DNA of 64,000 nucleotides from Arthrobacter sp. ZGTC131 (GTDB lineage Bacteria > Actinomycetota > Actinomycetes > Actinomycetales > Micrococcaceae). The notes beneath the pieces are model-generated. The model searched no databases and was not told the origin of the DNA. It saw only the letters and a program-made list of their open reading frames with translations. The stretch's first letter is position 1. Each line of letters opens with the position of its first letter. Both the position numbers and the translations under genes were made by a program. The stretch spans positions 124,001-188,000 of the forward strand of contig NZ_PJIK01000008.1 of the NCBI RefSeq assembly GCF_002929275.1, written 5' to 3'. Shown piece by piece: positions 34,067 to 42,687 of this stretch.

Positions 34067-35509
34067 TTATTTGAGGTGGTCCACCAGCTGGTCGGCGATG
34101 CCCGTGTACTTGCCGGGCGTCAGCGCCAGCAGCCGGGCTTCCGCCTCCGGCGAGAGCCCCAGGCCCTGGACGAACTCCTGCATGCGGGCAGCGTCCACGC
34201 GCTGGCCGCGCGTGAGGTCCTTGAGGCGCTCGTAGGGGTTCTCCATGCCTTCGACGCCGGCAATCGCCTCTGCGCGCATGACCATCTGGATCGCCTCGCC
34301 CAGCACTTCCCAGTTGGTGTCGAGGTCGCCGGCCAGCACGTCCTCTGCCACGTCAAGGCGGTCGAGGCCCTTGGCCACGTTGGAGATCGCCAGCAGCGAG
34401 TGGCCGAACGCCACGCCGATGTTGCGCTGGCTGGAGGAGTCCGTGAGGTCGCGCTGCCACCGGGACGTGACCAGCGTGGAGCCGAGCACGTCCAGGAGCC
34501 CCGAGGAGATTTCCAGGTTGGCCTCGGCGTTTTCGAAGCGGATCGGGTTGACCTTGTGCGGCATCGTGGAGGAGCCGGTGGCGCCGGCCACGGGGATCTG
34601 CGCGAAGTAGCCGATCGAGATGTAGCTCCAGATGTCCGTGCAGACGTTGTGCAGGATCCGGTTGAAGCGGGCCACGTCGGCGTAAAGCTCGGCCTGCCAG
34701 TCGTGGCTTTCGATCTGGGTGGTCAGCGGGTTCCAGGTCAGGCCCAGGCCCTCGACGAACGACTTGGAAACCTGCTGCCAGTCGGCGCCCGGGACGGAGG
34801 CCACGTGGGCGGCGTAGGTGCCGGTGGCGCCGTTGATCTTGCCGAGGTACTCGGTCCTGGCAATGCGGTCCAGCTGGCGTGTGAGGCGGTGGGCGATGAC
34901 GGCGAGTTCCTTGCCCAGTGTGGTGGGCGTGGCGGGCTGGCCGTGCGTGCGGGACAGCATGGGCACGGAGCGGTTCTCTTCCGCCATCTTGCTGATCTGG
35001 GCCACGAGCGCCTTGGCGGCGGGCAGCCACACGTCCTCCACAGCTCCCTTGACACCCAGGGCGTACGAGAGGTTGTTGATGTCTTCCGAGGTGCAGCCGA
35101 AGTGCACCATGGCCGTGAGGTGCTCAATGCCGATCGACGGCAGCCGGCGGCCGATGTAGTACTCCACGGCCTTCACGTCGTGAACGGTGACGGCCTCGAT
35201 GTCGGCAAGTTCCGCGACGGAGGCGGCGTCGAATTCCGTGACGATCCTGCGGAGCTGCTCCTGCTGCTCAGAGGTCAGGGGGCCTGCGCCGGGGAGGACG
35301 TTGTTGCTGGTCAGGTGGATGAGCCACTCCACCTCGACGGCGACGCGGTCGCGGTTGAGGGCGGCCTCGGACAGGTAGTCCACCAGGGGTGCGACGGCGG
35401 GCTGGTAGCGGCCGTCCAGCGGGCCGAGCGCAATCTTTTCCGGCGACGCGGCGAGGGCCAGGCGTCCGGAGGGCGTACGGGTGTCAGCTGTGGCGGCAGT
35501 TTCAGGCAT
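34067..35509 (-). CDS. purB: Adenylosuccinate lyase
   Basis: 480 residues. LGPLDGRYQPAVAPLVDYLSEAALNRDRVAVEVEWL, HFGCTSEDINNLSYAL, LSRTHGQPATPTTLGKELAV and the superfamily loop GSSTMPHKVNPIRFENAE are diagnostic of the PurB group. It splits adenylosuccinate and SAICAR in purine synthesis, releasing fumarate. Single transcription unit with a clear terminator. Confidence 0.95.
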   Translation of the reverse strand: MPETAATADTRTPSGRLALAASPEKIALGPLDGRYQPAVAPLVDYLSEAALNRDRVAVEVEWLIHLTSNNVLPGAGPLTSEQQEQLRRIVTEFDAASVAELADIEAVTVHDVKAVEYYIGRRLPSIGIEHLTAMVHFGCTSEDINNLSYALGVKGAVEDVWLPAAKALVAQISKMAEENRSVPMLSRTHGQPATPTTLGKELAVIAHRLTRQLDRIARTEYLGKINGATGTYAAHVASVPGADWQQVSKSFVEGLGLTWNPLTTQIESHDWQAELYADVARFNRILHNVCTDIWSYISIGYFAQIPVAGATGSSTMPHKVNPIRFENAEANLEISSGLLDVLGSTLVTSRWQRDLTDSSSQRNIGVAFGHSLLAISNVAKGLDRLDVAEDVLAGDLDTNWEVLGEAIQMVMRAEAIAGVEGMENPYERLKDLTRGQRVDAARMQEFVQGLGLSPEAEARLLALTPGKYTGIADQLVDHLK

Positions 35510-35707
35510 GCCCTGATTCTTTCATGAACTCCAGCGGCCGCTGAAGCTGGCGGTCGGTTGTGACTTCTCCCCAACAGCCGTTGCCGGGGACACCTTTCCA
35601 CATAGCCGACGGCGGCCGTTCCGGTGCGCTGCCGGAGTCCGTAGCGTCGTGGCCGGGAGGAAGACCGGTCGGATGCCGGGTACGGCAAAAGGGGGAGGAG
35701 TAACCGG

Positions 35708-36013
35708 ATGAGGGCCAGCGTCACAGCGGCTGACGCCGCGGCGTGTTCGTCGCGCAGCTTTGAAGTCCAATTGCTGGCGGGGCGCGTGGAGGCGTGCGCG
35801 GCACGGCTTGACGAGGTGCTTGCCCGGCTATCGCGGTTGCAGCTGGCAGAGTGGCAGTCGCCGGCGGGCAGGGCCTACCGGGAAAGCGCAGGTCGGCACG
35901 CCGCAGCCCTGCGCCGGGCCGGGGAGCAGATGGACTCGGCCGCAGCGTCCGTGCGAAGGCACGCCCACAATGTGTCCTTGTCCTCTCCGCGGACTGCGGC
36001 CGGCGGGTTCTGA
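35708..36013 (+). CDS. Small WXG100-like helical protein
   Basis: 101 residues; a strong GGGGGAGGAG site precedes ATG 35708. Two predicted amphipathic helices (about 16-45 and 53-86) are joined by LAEWQSPAGRAYR at 46-58, which resembles the WxG turn of WXG100/ESX proteins (here W-Q-S-P-A-G). No signal peptide or C-terminal YxxxD motif. Its TGA overlaps the ATG of the hydrolase that carries its own WXG and YxxxE motifs, so the two may form a heterodimer exported by a type VII system. No EccC or other core component is in the window. Function inferred only. Confidence 0.6.
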   Translation: MRASVTAADAAACSSRSFEVQLLAGRVEACAARLDEVLARLSRLQLAEWQSPAGRAYRESAGRHAAALRRAGEQMDSAAASVRRHAHNVSLSSPRTAAGGF

Positions 36014-37488
36014 TGGCTGCACTGATCCCGCCCGGAAGCGGAGGCCCGCCGCGGCCGGTCGAGCCAGCCCCGGACACAGCTCTTTCGGTCCGCGGCGGTG
36101 TGGGCGGGATCGCCTTCCAGCTGGAGGAGCTCGCAGCAGGTGCGGTCGAGCTGGACGGCCTCGCCAGGGACCTGGCATCCGTGGAGCTTGACGCCCACCG
36201 GGTCTGGACGGAACTGGGCTCTTACCAGAACGATCCGCCGTCCAGCGGGACCGAAGCGGTTACGGCCGTTTGGGAAGGGCGGCGGGCGGTCGCGGCTGTG
36301 CGCGAGGAACTGCAGGACATGGCAACCCGGGTTCAGGCATGCCAGCGGGACTATGAAGTCGCCGAACAACGAAGCCGGGGCAACCTCCGCTCCGGAACCG
36401 ATGCTCTCAGGCTCCTACCGGCCCAGCTGACGGACCTGCATCTGGGCGGACTTGGTGAACCCTTCCGCGCGGACTTCAGCAGGCTGTTGAACCGGGACAG
36501 CATGGAAGGGCTGACGGGCAACTACCTGGTCATCATGGCCCTGCTAGGGGTGAATTCTCAGGCCGTCCTCGGTGCCGTCACCATGGCGGCAGCCACCGGG
36601 ATGAAGGGATCCGGCGTCCCCGATGTCGTCCGCATGCTTGCCGGCGGTGTGATGCCCCACCTCAGGCCCCGCCCTGTTTCGGCGACGGCGACCTCGACGA
36701 TGGAGATCACCCTTGACGCCTCTCCTGCCGGTCTTCTGGCCAGGGCCAAAGGTGTGGATGAGGACGGCCGCGGCAGGATCGAGGTCATCAGGACGGAACA
36801 CGGCGGCCAGGAGGCGTTCGTCGTCATCGTCCCCGGCACCCAGCCGGGTGACGCAGGCGGTCCGAACCCCTTCGACGAGCACGGCATCGCCGAAGGCCTG
36901 GGCTACGGCTCTGCACACACGAGTGCCGCGATCCGGGACTCCCTCCGGCAGGCAGGCGCGGAGGCGGGCGCCCAGGTGGTGGCCGTCGGCTACAGCCAGG
37001 GCGGAATCCACGCCATGAACCTCAGCCAGGACAAGGCGTTCCTCGCGGAATTCGACCTCAAGTACGTGCTGACGGCAGGGTCACCGATAGGCGGCATCAA
37101 CCCGGAGCCCGGGATCAGCAGCCTCCATCTGGAGCACCGGCAGGACTGGGTTCCGGGAGCGGACGGGGCGCCCAGCCCGGACACCCGGGACCGCGTCACC
37201 GTCACGCTTCAGAACCGGGTGCTGACGCCTGTGGGGGTGGACCCCGGTCTGGGGCCAGGCCACAGGCTGACCAACTATGAGGCCGGGGCACGGGCGGTGG
37301 CGGCGAGCAACGATCCGTCCCTCGTGGCGTCCACCGCCGCTCTTGCTGGCGTCGTGGGTGCCGGCGGAGCGGCTACCGCCACGCGCTTCCAGCTGGTCCG
37401 CGCTCCGAAGCCGCAGGAATCCGGTCGATCTGACGTGGCTGGGCGCCGTGCGGAATGGTCGGACGTCCGCCCGCCCGGCGGCCGGTAG
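36013..37488 (+). CDS. Alpha/beta-hydrolase with N-terminal WXG-like helical region
   Basis: 491 residues from ATG 36013, overlapping the upstream stop. Residues about 30-125 are helical and include VWEGRR (W87-x-G89) and DYEVAEQ (Y114-xxx-E118), reminiscent of WXG proteins and the ESX export signal YxxxD/E. A hydrophobic middle (about 168-215) is followed by a hydrolase domain with FVVIVPGTQPGD and nucleophile elbow VGYSQGG (Ser328). Likely catalytic Asp and His lie further on (possibly QDWVPGADG and GPGHRLTNYE). Probably an esterase/lipase acting outside the cell. No classical signal peptide. Paired with the small WXG-like gene. Confidence 0.65.
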   Translation: MAALIPPGSGGPPRPVEPAPDTALSVRGGVGGIAFQLEELAAGAVELDGLARDLASVELDAHRVWTELGSYQNDPPSSGTEAVTAVWEGRRAVAAVREELQDMATRVQACQRDYEVAEQRSRGNLRSGTDALRLLPAQLTDLHLGGLGEPFRADFSRLLNRDSMEGLTGNYLVIMALLGVNSQAVLGAVTMAAATGMKGSGVPDVVRMLAGGVMPHLRPRPVSATATSTMEITLDASPAGLLARAKGVDEDGRGRIEVIRTEHGGQEAFVVIVPGTQPGDAGGPNPFDEHGIAEGLGYGSAHTSAAIRDSLRQAGAEAGAQVVAVGYSQGGIHAMNLSQDKAFLAEFDLKYVLTAGSPIGGINPEPGISSLHLEHRQDWVPGADGAPSPDTRDRVTVTLQNRVLTPVGVDPGLGPGHRLTNYEAGARAVAASNDPSLVASTAALAGVVGAGGAATATRFQLVRAPKPQESGRSDVAGRRAEWSDVRPPGGR

Positions 37489-37565
37489 CGCGGATTCCGC
37501 GGCGGGCTGTCTGTCCGGCGGCCGTCTTTGCCGCCGCCGGCGCCGTGTTGTGCCGGTCCGCGCCG

Positions 37566-37994
37566 CTAGCGGCGACGGGCGCCGGGAAGCCTGTCGGCCA
37601 CGAGGGAAATGATGGTGATGATGATAGCGGCCAGTACGGCGGTCCAGAAGAAGGAGTCGATGGTGAAATGCACCGGCGTGTTGCTGCTGATCCAGGACGT
37701 CAGGTAGAGCATGGCCGCGTTGATCACGATAGTGAATAGCCCCAGCGTGAGGATGGTGATGGGGAGGGAGAGGAAACTGATCACCGGCCGCACGAAGGCG
37801 TTCACCAGCCCGAAAATAAGGCCGATGAACAGGTAGGCCAGGATGACGCCCACCGCATCGGTTCCCTGGCTGACACCCGACTTCGCCACCGCCTCCGTGG
37901 TGGCGGACGTCGAGATCTCCAGCCCGGGCAGAATCCAGCTGGCAACCCACAGCGCCAGGCCGTTGATGATGACCCGCACGATGAAAGACCGCAT
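37566..37994 (-). CDS. Phage-holin-family (PF04020-like) small membrane protein
   Basis: 142 residues with four hydrophobic helices: IVRVIINGLALWVASWILPGLEI, VILAYLFIGLIFGLVNAFVRPVI, LPITILTLGLFTIVINAAMLYL and FFWTAVLAAIIITIISLVADRL. The NAFVRPVISFLSLPITILTLG block marks the mycobacterial-type 4-TMS holin superfamily, common in chromosomes away from phages (YvlD type). Lysis function is not implied. The final GARRR is cytoplasmic. Confidence 0.83.
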   Translation of the reverse strand: MRSFIVRVIINGLALWVASWILPGLEISTSATTEAVAKSGVSQGTDAVGVILAYLFIGLIFGLVNAFVRPVISFLSLPITILTLGLFTIVINAAMLYLTSWISSNTPVHFTIDSFFWTAVLAAIIITIISLVADRLPGARRR

Positions 37995-38042
37995 GCGCCC
38001 ATGCTTTCACACCGGCCTGAAGAACGCAGGCGCCCCCCGGAC

Positions 38043-38082
38043 GAACGCCCGGCGGTGCGTTGTTCCGCTCCGCCGGGCGTTC
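38043..38082 (-). terminator. Hairpin downstream of the secreted nuclease-fold gene
   Basis: 13-bp perfect stem GAACGCCCGGCGG (38043-38055) / CCGCCGGGCGTTC (38070-38082), 14-nt loop, about 40 nt past the stop of the minus-strand gene at 38122. No U-tract. Confidence 0.55.
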
Positions 38083-38121
38083 CGGGTGGTCCCGGACGGG
38101 CCGAGTCCAGGCCGAGTACAG

Positions 38122-38994
38122 CTAGCGAACGAGGCCGTTGGGCTTCTGCGCCACGGACACGTCGGCGATGATGGGCAGGTGGTCGGACGCCGTCGTCCTA
38201 AGGACCTCCGCGAAGCGGGGCCGGATGTCGCCGTGGCCCAGAATGTAGTCGATGCGGCTGACGGGGTTTTCCACAGGCATGGTGTAGTCCGTGTCCTGGC
38301 CGAGCGCTGCGAAGACATCCGTGAACCGCGTCATGAGCTGCTGCATCTCCGTGGACGTCGGAATCGCATTCAGGTCGCCCACGAGCAGGGATGGCCGGCC
38401 GGATCCGGAGGTGATGCCCAGGATTTCCTTGACCTGCAGCTGGCGCTGCTCGCTGCGTCGGTGGTCGAGGTGGGTGTTGTAGAAGCTGATGTGGTTGCCC
38501 TCGACGTTGATGACCGTCTCCAGCAGGCCGCGCTGCTCCGTGGGCTTCTCCGCGTACTGGATGTTGGTGAGCAGGTGGTTCTCCGAACTCAGGATGGGGT
38601 ACTTGCTCAGGACGGCCGTGCCATACTGGCGCCGGTCCGTATGACCCGGTTCCGGGTCCAGATCCAGGTTGGGGGCGTAGGCGTAGTGCATGTTGAGGCG
38701 CTCAGCCAGCCATGCCGCCTGATCCTGGTAGGCACTACGGGCGGACCAGTGCCGGTCCACTTCCTGGAGGCCCACAATCTGCGCCCCGCTGGATTCGATC
38801 TCGCGCGCGATCCGGTCCAGGTCGAGCACATCTCCGCCGTCGGCCCCGTGGTGGATGTTGAACGACATGACCCGGATCTCGCTCAGGCGGGTCGTGTTTG
38901 CGTCGTCCTGGGCGGTGGCCGGAGCGGTGGCGGCGAGCACACTGGCGACGGCCAGGGCGGCAGCAGAGAGGGTCACGGCTAGTTTTCGCATCAT
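38122..38994 (-). CDS. Secreted endonuclease/exonuclease/phosphatase-family protein
   Basis: 290 residues from ATG 38994 (or 38991). Signal peptide KLAVTLSAAALAVASVLAATAPATAQ with cleavage near residue 28. The EEP fold is clear: IRVMSFNIHHGADGG (metal-binding Asn), GLQEVDRHW (Glu), YNTHLDH, LLVGDLNAIPTS (Asp, Asn) and TASDHLPIIAD (Asp-His). An exported Mg-dependent phosphodiesterase, either nuclease or sphingomyelinase-like; which one is not determinable. Confidence 0.83.
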   Translation of the reverse strand: MMRKLAVTLSAAALAVASVLAATAPATAQDDANTTRLSEIRVMSFNIHHGADGGDVLDLDRIAREIESSGAQIVGLQEVDRHWSARSAYQDQAAWLAERLNMHYAYAPNLDLDPEPGHTDRRQYGTAVLSKYPILSSENHLLTNIQYAEKPTEQRGLLETVINVEGNHISFYNTHLDHRRSEQRQLQVKEILGITSGSGRPSLLVGDLNAIPTSTEMQQLMTRFTDVFAALGQDTDYTMPVENPVSRIDYILGHGDIRPRFAEVLRTTASDHLPIIADVSVAQKPNGLVR

Positions 38995-39123
38995 CGTGTG
39001 GTGTCTTTCTGGTTGGTCCTCGTGGGTTCCCCAGTCCACCAGCGCTGGGTGACGAAGGGGCCACATATTGGTGAACGGCGCAGGGCCCGCAGGAGAGGAG
39101 TGCCGCGAAGTAGGCTAGTTGGC

Positions 39124-40242
39124 ATGACCTCATCAGAGACCACGGCGGGCAGCGTCAGGCCGAGACCGGTCGTTGACCGGCTGCCCCGCTACGCCGCAGG
39201 CAAACCGCCCGTCGCCGTCGACGGCCTGGCCAGCTACAAACTGTCATCCAACGAAAACCCGCTGCCGCCGATTCCGGCCGTGGCCGAGGCCATCGCGGCC
39301 CAGACCGACTTCAACCGGTACCCGGACCCCCTGACCACCAAGCTCCGGGCTGCGCTCGCCGACTTCCTGGACGTGCCAGCCGAGGACATCGTCACCGGTG
39401 CCGGCAGCCTGGGGGCCCTCAACCAACTGCTGACCACCTTTGCCGGACAGAACGACGACGGCAAAGCCGACGAAGTGATCTACGCCTGGCGTTCCTTCGA
39501 GGCCTACCCCATTTCTGTCGGCCTCGCCGGAGCCGAGAGCGTGCGGATTCCGCTGACGCCGGACGGCCGCCATGATCTCGACGCCATGGTGGCCGCCGTG
39601 ACCGTGCGCACCAAGGTGATCCTGCTGTGCACGCCGAACAACCCCACCGGCCCCATCCTCACAGCAGAGGAAACGGAGCGCTTCATCAACGCGGTGCCGT
39701 CGGATGTGGTGGTGGTCATCGATGAGGCCTACCAGGAGTTCGTGCGGGCGGAAGACGCCGTGGACGGCATCCGCATGTACCGGAAGTACCCGAACGTCGT
39801 GGTGCTCCGGACCTTCTCCAAGGCGCACGGCCTGGCCGGCCTCCGCGTGGGCTACAGCGTCTCCCAGCCGGAACTCACCCAGTACTTGCGCGTCGCCGCG
39901 ACGCCGTTTGCCGTGTCCCAGATCGCAGAGCAGGCCGCGGTGGTGTCCCTGCAGAATTTTGATCAAGTTGTAGAAAGGGTACAAAGCCTGGTGGATGAGC
40001 GGGACCGCGTGACGGCCGGCCTCCGGGAGCTCGGCTGGTTCGTTCCGGAGGCGCAAGGGAATTTCGTCTGGCTGAATCTGGGCGAGAACAGCACCGAGTT
40101 CGCCCAGCTGGCCGGGGAACACGCCCTGTCCGTGCGTGCCTTCGGCAACGAGGGCGTCCGGGTCAGCATCGGCGAGGCCGAGGCCAACACCCGCTTCCTC
40201 GAGCTCTGTGCGATCTATACAAAACCCCCGCAGCGTTCCTAG
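39124..40242 (+). CDS. hisC: Histidinol-phosphate / aromatic aminotransferase family protein
   Basis: 372 residues from ATG 39124. PLP-dependent fold type I: LSSNENPLPPIPAV, NRYPDPLTTKLRAALADFL, TPNNPTGPILTAEE, VVVIDEAYQEFV and the PLP-Lys motif RTFSKAHGLAGLRVGY. It is HisC-like, but no histidine genes are near and the next operon is a 2-oxoacid dehydrogenase, so an aromatic amino acid aminotransferase (Pat) role is equally possible. Confidence 0.82.
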   Translation: MTSSETTAGSVRPRPVVDRLPRYAAGKPPVAVDGLASYKLSSNENPLPPIPAVAEAIAAQTDFNRYPDPLTTKLRAALADFLDVPAEDIVTGAGSLGALNQLLTTFAGQNDDGKADEVIYAWRSFEAYPISVGLAGAESVRIPLTPDGRHDLDAMVAAVTVRTKVILLCTPNNPTGPILTAEETERFINAVPSDVVVVIDEAYQEFVRAEDAVDGIRMYRKYPNVVVLRTFSKAHGLAGLRVGYSVSQPELTQYLRVAATPFAVSQIAEQAAVVSLQNFDQVVERVQSLVDERDRVTAGLRELGWFVPEAQGNFVWLNLGENSTEFAQLAGEHALSVRAFGNEGVRVSIGEAEANTRFLELCAIYTKPPQRS

Positions 40243-40301
40243 CGGTTAACAAACGCCCCTTGGGGGTTACGCCGGATAAAGTAAGGAACAGTAAGCCAGA
40301 A

Positions 40302-40343
40302 ATATATGCCCCGCCCGGAATGCATTCCGTTTGAGGCATATAT
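40302..40343. promoter_or_regulatory. Nested palindrome upstream of the 2-oxoacid dehydrogenase operon
   Basis: Outer arms ATATATGCC (40302-40310) and GGCATATAT (40335-40343); inner perfect palindrome CGGAATGCATTCCG (40316-40329). It lies about 50 bp before the E1alpha ATG. AT-rich arms in GC-rich DNA and the double symmetry point to a regulator site overlapping the promoter. Confidence 0.6.
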
Positions 40344-40390
40344 CCCAGCGACATTGCAGCGCATCCGGATGCGGCAAGCAAGGAGACGGT

Positions 40391-41623
40391 ATGGGCGCCA
40401 CACATCTGCCCTCCACCGAGTTCGACGGAACAGGGTTGGACGACCAGCTCGAGGCGGAGGCCGAAGCCGCCCTTGGCGAGCCGGCGGCCGAGATGGTCCA
40501 GTTATTGGGGCCGGACGGCACCCTCGGCACGGACTCCGTGTTCTCCGAGTACGCCCAACGGCTGGACGCGGAGAAGCTTCGCGGCTTCTATGCGGACATG
40601 GCCGCGATCCGGCGCTTCGACCAGGAGGCCACGGCGCTTCAGCGCCAGGGCCAGCTGGCGCTGTGGGTTCCACTGACCGGGCAGGAAGCCGCGCAGATCG
40701 GTTCCGGCCGCGCCAGCCAGCCCCAGGATTACATCTTCCCGACGTACCGTGAGCACGGCGTGGCCCTGACCCGGAACGTGGATCTGGCCGAGCTCCTCCG
40801 GCAGTTCCGCGGCATCTCCAACGGCGGCTGGAACCCCAAGGACACGAACTTCCACCTGTACACGCTGGTTCTTGCTGCCCAGACCCCGCATGCGGTCGGC
40901 TACGCGATGGGGATCCAGCGCGACCAGCGGCTCGCGGAGGCCAACGGCCTGGCGGAGTCCGGAACGGCTGAGCCGAAGGCCGCCGTCATGGTCTACTTCG
41001 GTGACGGCGCCAGCTCCGAGGGGGACGTCCATGAGTCCATGGTGTTTGCCTCCTCCTACAATGCGCCGGTGGTCTTCTTCTGCCAGAACAACCACTGGGC
41101 CATCTCCGTGCCCACGGCCGTGCAGACCCGCATCCCGCTGTCCAACCGCGCCAAGGGTTACGGATTCCCGGGCATCCGGGTGGACGGCAACGACGTCATC
41201 GCCGTGCACGCCGTCACGGAGTGGGCCCTCGAGCACGCACGCCAGGGCAACGGCCCGGTGTTGATCGAGGCCTTCACCTACCGCGTCGGGGCGCACACGA
41301 CGGCCGACGATCCCACGAAGTACCGCGAGTCCTCGGAAGAGGCGCTGTGGCGGGCCAAGGACCCGCTGGAGCGGCTGGAGAAGTACCTCCGCTCCGAGGG
41401 CATGGCCGACGACGCTTTCTTCGAGCAGGTGACTGCCGACGGCAACGAACTCGCCGCCTACATCCGCAAATCCACCTACGAATCGGACGCCCCGGACATC
41501 CGGACGGCATTCGCCAACACGTACGTGGAGGCGCATCCGCTTGTGGCCGAAGAGCTGGCCTGGTTCGAGGACTACAGTGCGGGATTCGCCGGCGAGGACG
41601 CTGCAGAAGGGGCAGGCAACTGA
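40391..41623 (+). CDS. 2-oxoacid dehydrogenase E1 alpha subunit
   Basis: 410 residues from ATG 40391, preceded by AGGAGAC. TPP-binding motif MVYFGDGASSEGDVHESMVFASSYNAPVVFFCQNNHWAIS, plus YIFPTYREHGVALTRN and phosphorylation-loop-like YRVGAHTTADDPTKYR. The alpha/beta E1 form is usual for branched-chain 2-oxoacid dehydrogenase or acetoin-type/PdhA enzymes; actinobacteria normally use AceE for pyruvate, so branched-chain oxidation (bkdA) is favoured, though such genes are often named pdhA. Overlaps E1 beta. Confidence 0.88.
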   Translation: MGATHLPSTEFDGTGLDDQLEAEAEAALGEPAAEMVQLLGPDGTLGTDSVFSEYAQRLDAEKLRGFYADMAAIRRFDQEATALQRQGQLALWVPLTGQEAAQIGSGRASQPQDYIFPTYREHGVALTRNVDLAELLRQFRGISNGGWNPKDTNFHLYTLVLAAQTPHAVGYAMGIQRDQRLAEANGLAESGTAEPKAAVMVYFGDGASSEGDVHESMVFASSYNAPVVFFCQNNHWAISVPTAVQTRIPLSNRAKGYGFPGIRVDGNDVIAVHAVTEWALEHARQGNGPVLIEAFTYRVGAHTTADDPTKYRESSEEALWRAKDPLERLEKYLRSEGMADDAFFEQVTADGNELAAYIRKSTYESDAPDIRTAFANTYVEAHPLVAEELAWFEDYSAGFAGEDAAEGAGN

Positions 41624-42603
41624 TGACCACCATGACCATCGCCAAGGCCATCAACGAGGGCCTGCGCGCCACCCTCAGCAACAACCCGAAGTCCCTCCTG
41701 ATGGGCGAGGACATCGGACCGCTCGGCGGCGTCTACCGCGTCACCGACGGCCTGATCGCCGAGTTCGGCGCGGACCGTGTGGTCGACACGCCGCTCGCGG
41801 AGTCCGGGATCGTCGGCACGGCCATCGGCCTGGCGCTGCGCGGCTACCTGCCCGTCTGTGAGATCCAGTTCGACGGCTTCGTCTTCCCGGGCTTCAACCA
41901 GATCACCACGCAGCTGGCCAAGATGCATTCGCGCAGCAGCGGAAACCTGACCGTTCCCGTGGTCATCCGCATCCCCTACGGCGGAGGCATCGGCTCGATC
42001 GAGCACCACTCCGAGTCGCCCGAGGCCCTGTTCGCCCACACCGCCGGGCTCCGCATCATCACCCCGTCCAACCCGCACGACGCCTACTGGATGATCCAGC
42101 AGGCCGTGGCCTGCCAGGACCCGGTGATCGTCTTCGAACCGAAACGCCGCTACTGGCTCAAGGGCGAGGTGGACACCGGGGCGGCCGGCCTGGCCGAGGA
42201 TCCCTTCAAGGCCCACGTGGTCCGCGGGGGCACCGACGCCACCGTGGTGGTCTACGGCCCGCTGGTTCCCGTGGCCCTTGCAGCCGCCAACGCCGCCGAG
42301 GAAGACGGACGCAGCGTCGAAGTCGTCGACCTCCGCTCCATCTCGCCGATCGACTTCGACACGATCGAAGCGTCGGTCAAGAAAACGGGCCGCCTGATCG
42401 TGGCCCACGAGGCCCCCACATTCGGCGGCATCGGCGGCGAAATCGCAGCACGGATCAGCGAACGCGCCTTCCATTCCCTGGAGGCCCCGGTCATCCGCGT
42501 GGGCGGTTTCCACATGCCGTACCCCGTGGCAAAGGTCGAAGAGGATTACCTGCCGGACATCGACCGCATCCTTGAGGCGCTGGACCGCACCTTCACGTAC
42601 TGA
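41623..42603 (+). CDS. 2-oxoacid dehydrogenase E1 beta subunit
   Basis: 326 residues from ATG 41623, sharing a base with the E1alpha TGA. Transketolase-like beta subunit: LLMGEDIGPLGGVYRVTDGL, DTPLAESGIVGTAIGLALRG, IRIPYGGGIGSIEHHSES and VVDLRSISPIDFDTIEASVKKTGRLIVAHEAP. Forms the alpha2beta2 E1 that decarboxylates the 2-oxoacid and acylates the E2 lipoyl group. Confidence 0.9.
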   Translation: MTTMTIAKAINEGLRATLSNNPKSLLMGEDIGPLGGVYRVTDGLIAEFGADRVVDTPLAESGIVGTAIGLALRGYLPVCEIQFDGFVFPGFNQITTQLAKMHSRSSGNLTVPVVIRIPYGGGIGSIEHHSESPEALFAHTAGLRIITPSNPHDAYWMIQQAVACQDPVIVFEPKRRYWLKGEVDTGAAGLAEDPFKAHVVRGGTDATVVVYGPLVPVALAAANAAEEDGRSVEVVDLRSISPIDFDTIEASVKKTGRLIVAHEAPTFGGIGGEIAARISERAFHSLEAPVIRVGGFHMPYPVAKVEEDYLPDIDRILEALDRTFTY

Positions 42604-42687
42604 AGCCTGCGCCTTTACCGTCACCTTCGCCTACCGGCGTCTCCGTGCACTGGCCGGACCGCCTGAGCTTTCGAACCCGAGGACCCC

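Noticed and set aside
37566-37994. Holin-like protein taken as evidence of a prophage
   Set aside because: This family is common on chromosomes, and no other phage gene, integrase or attachment repeat is nearby.
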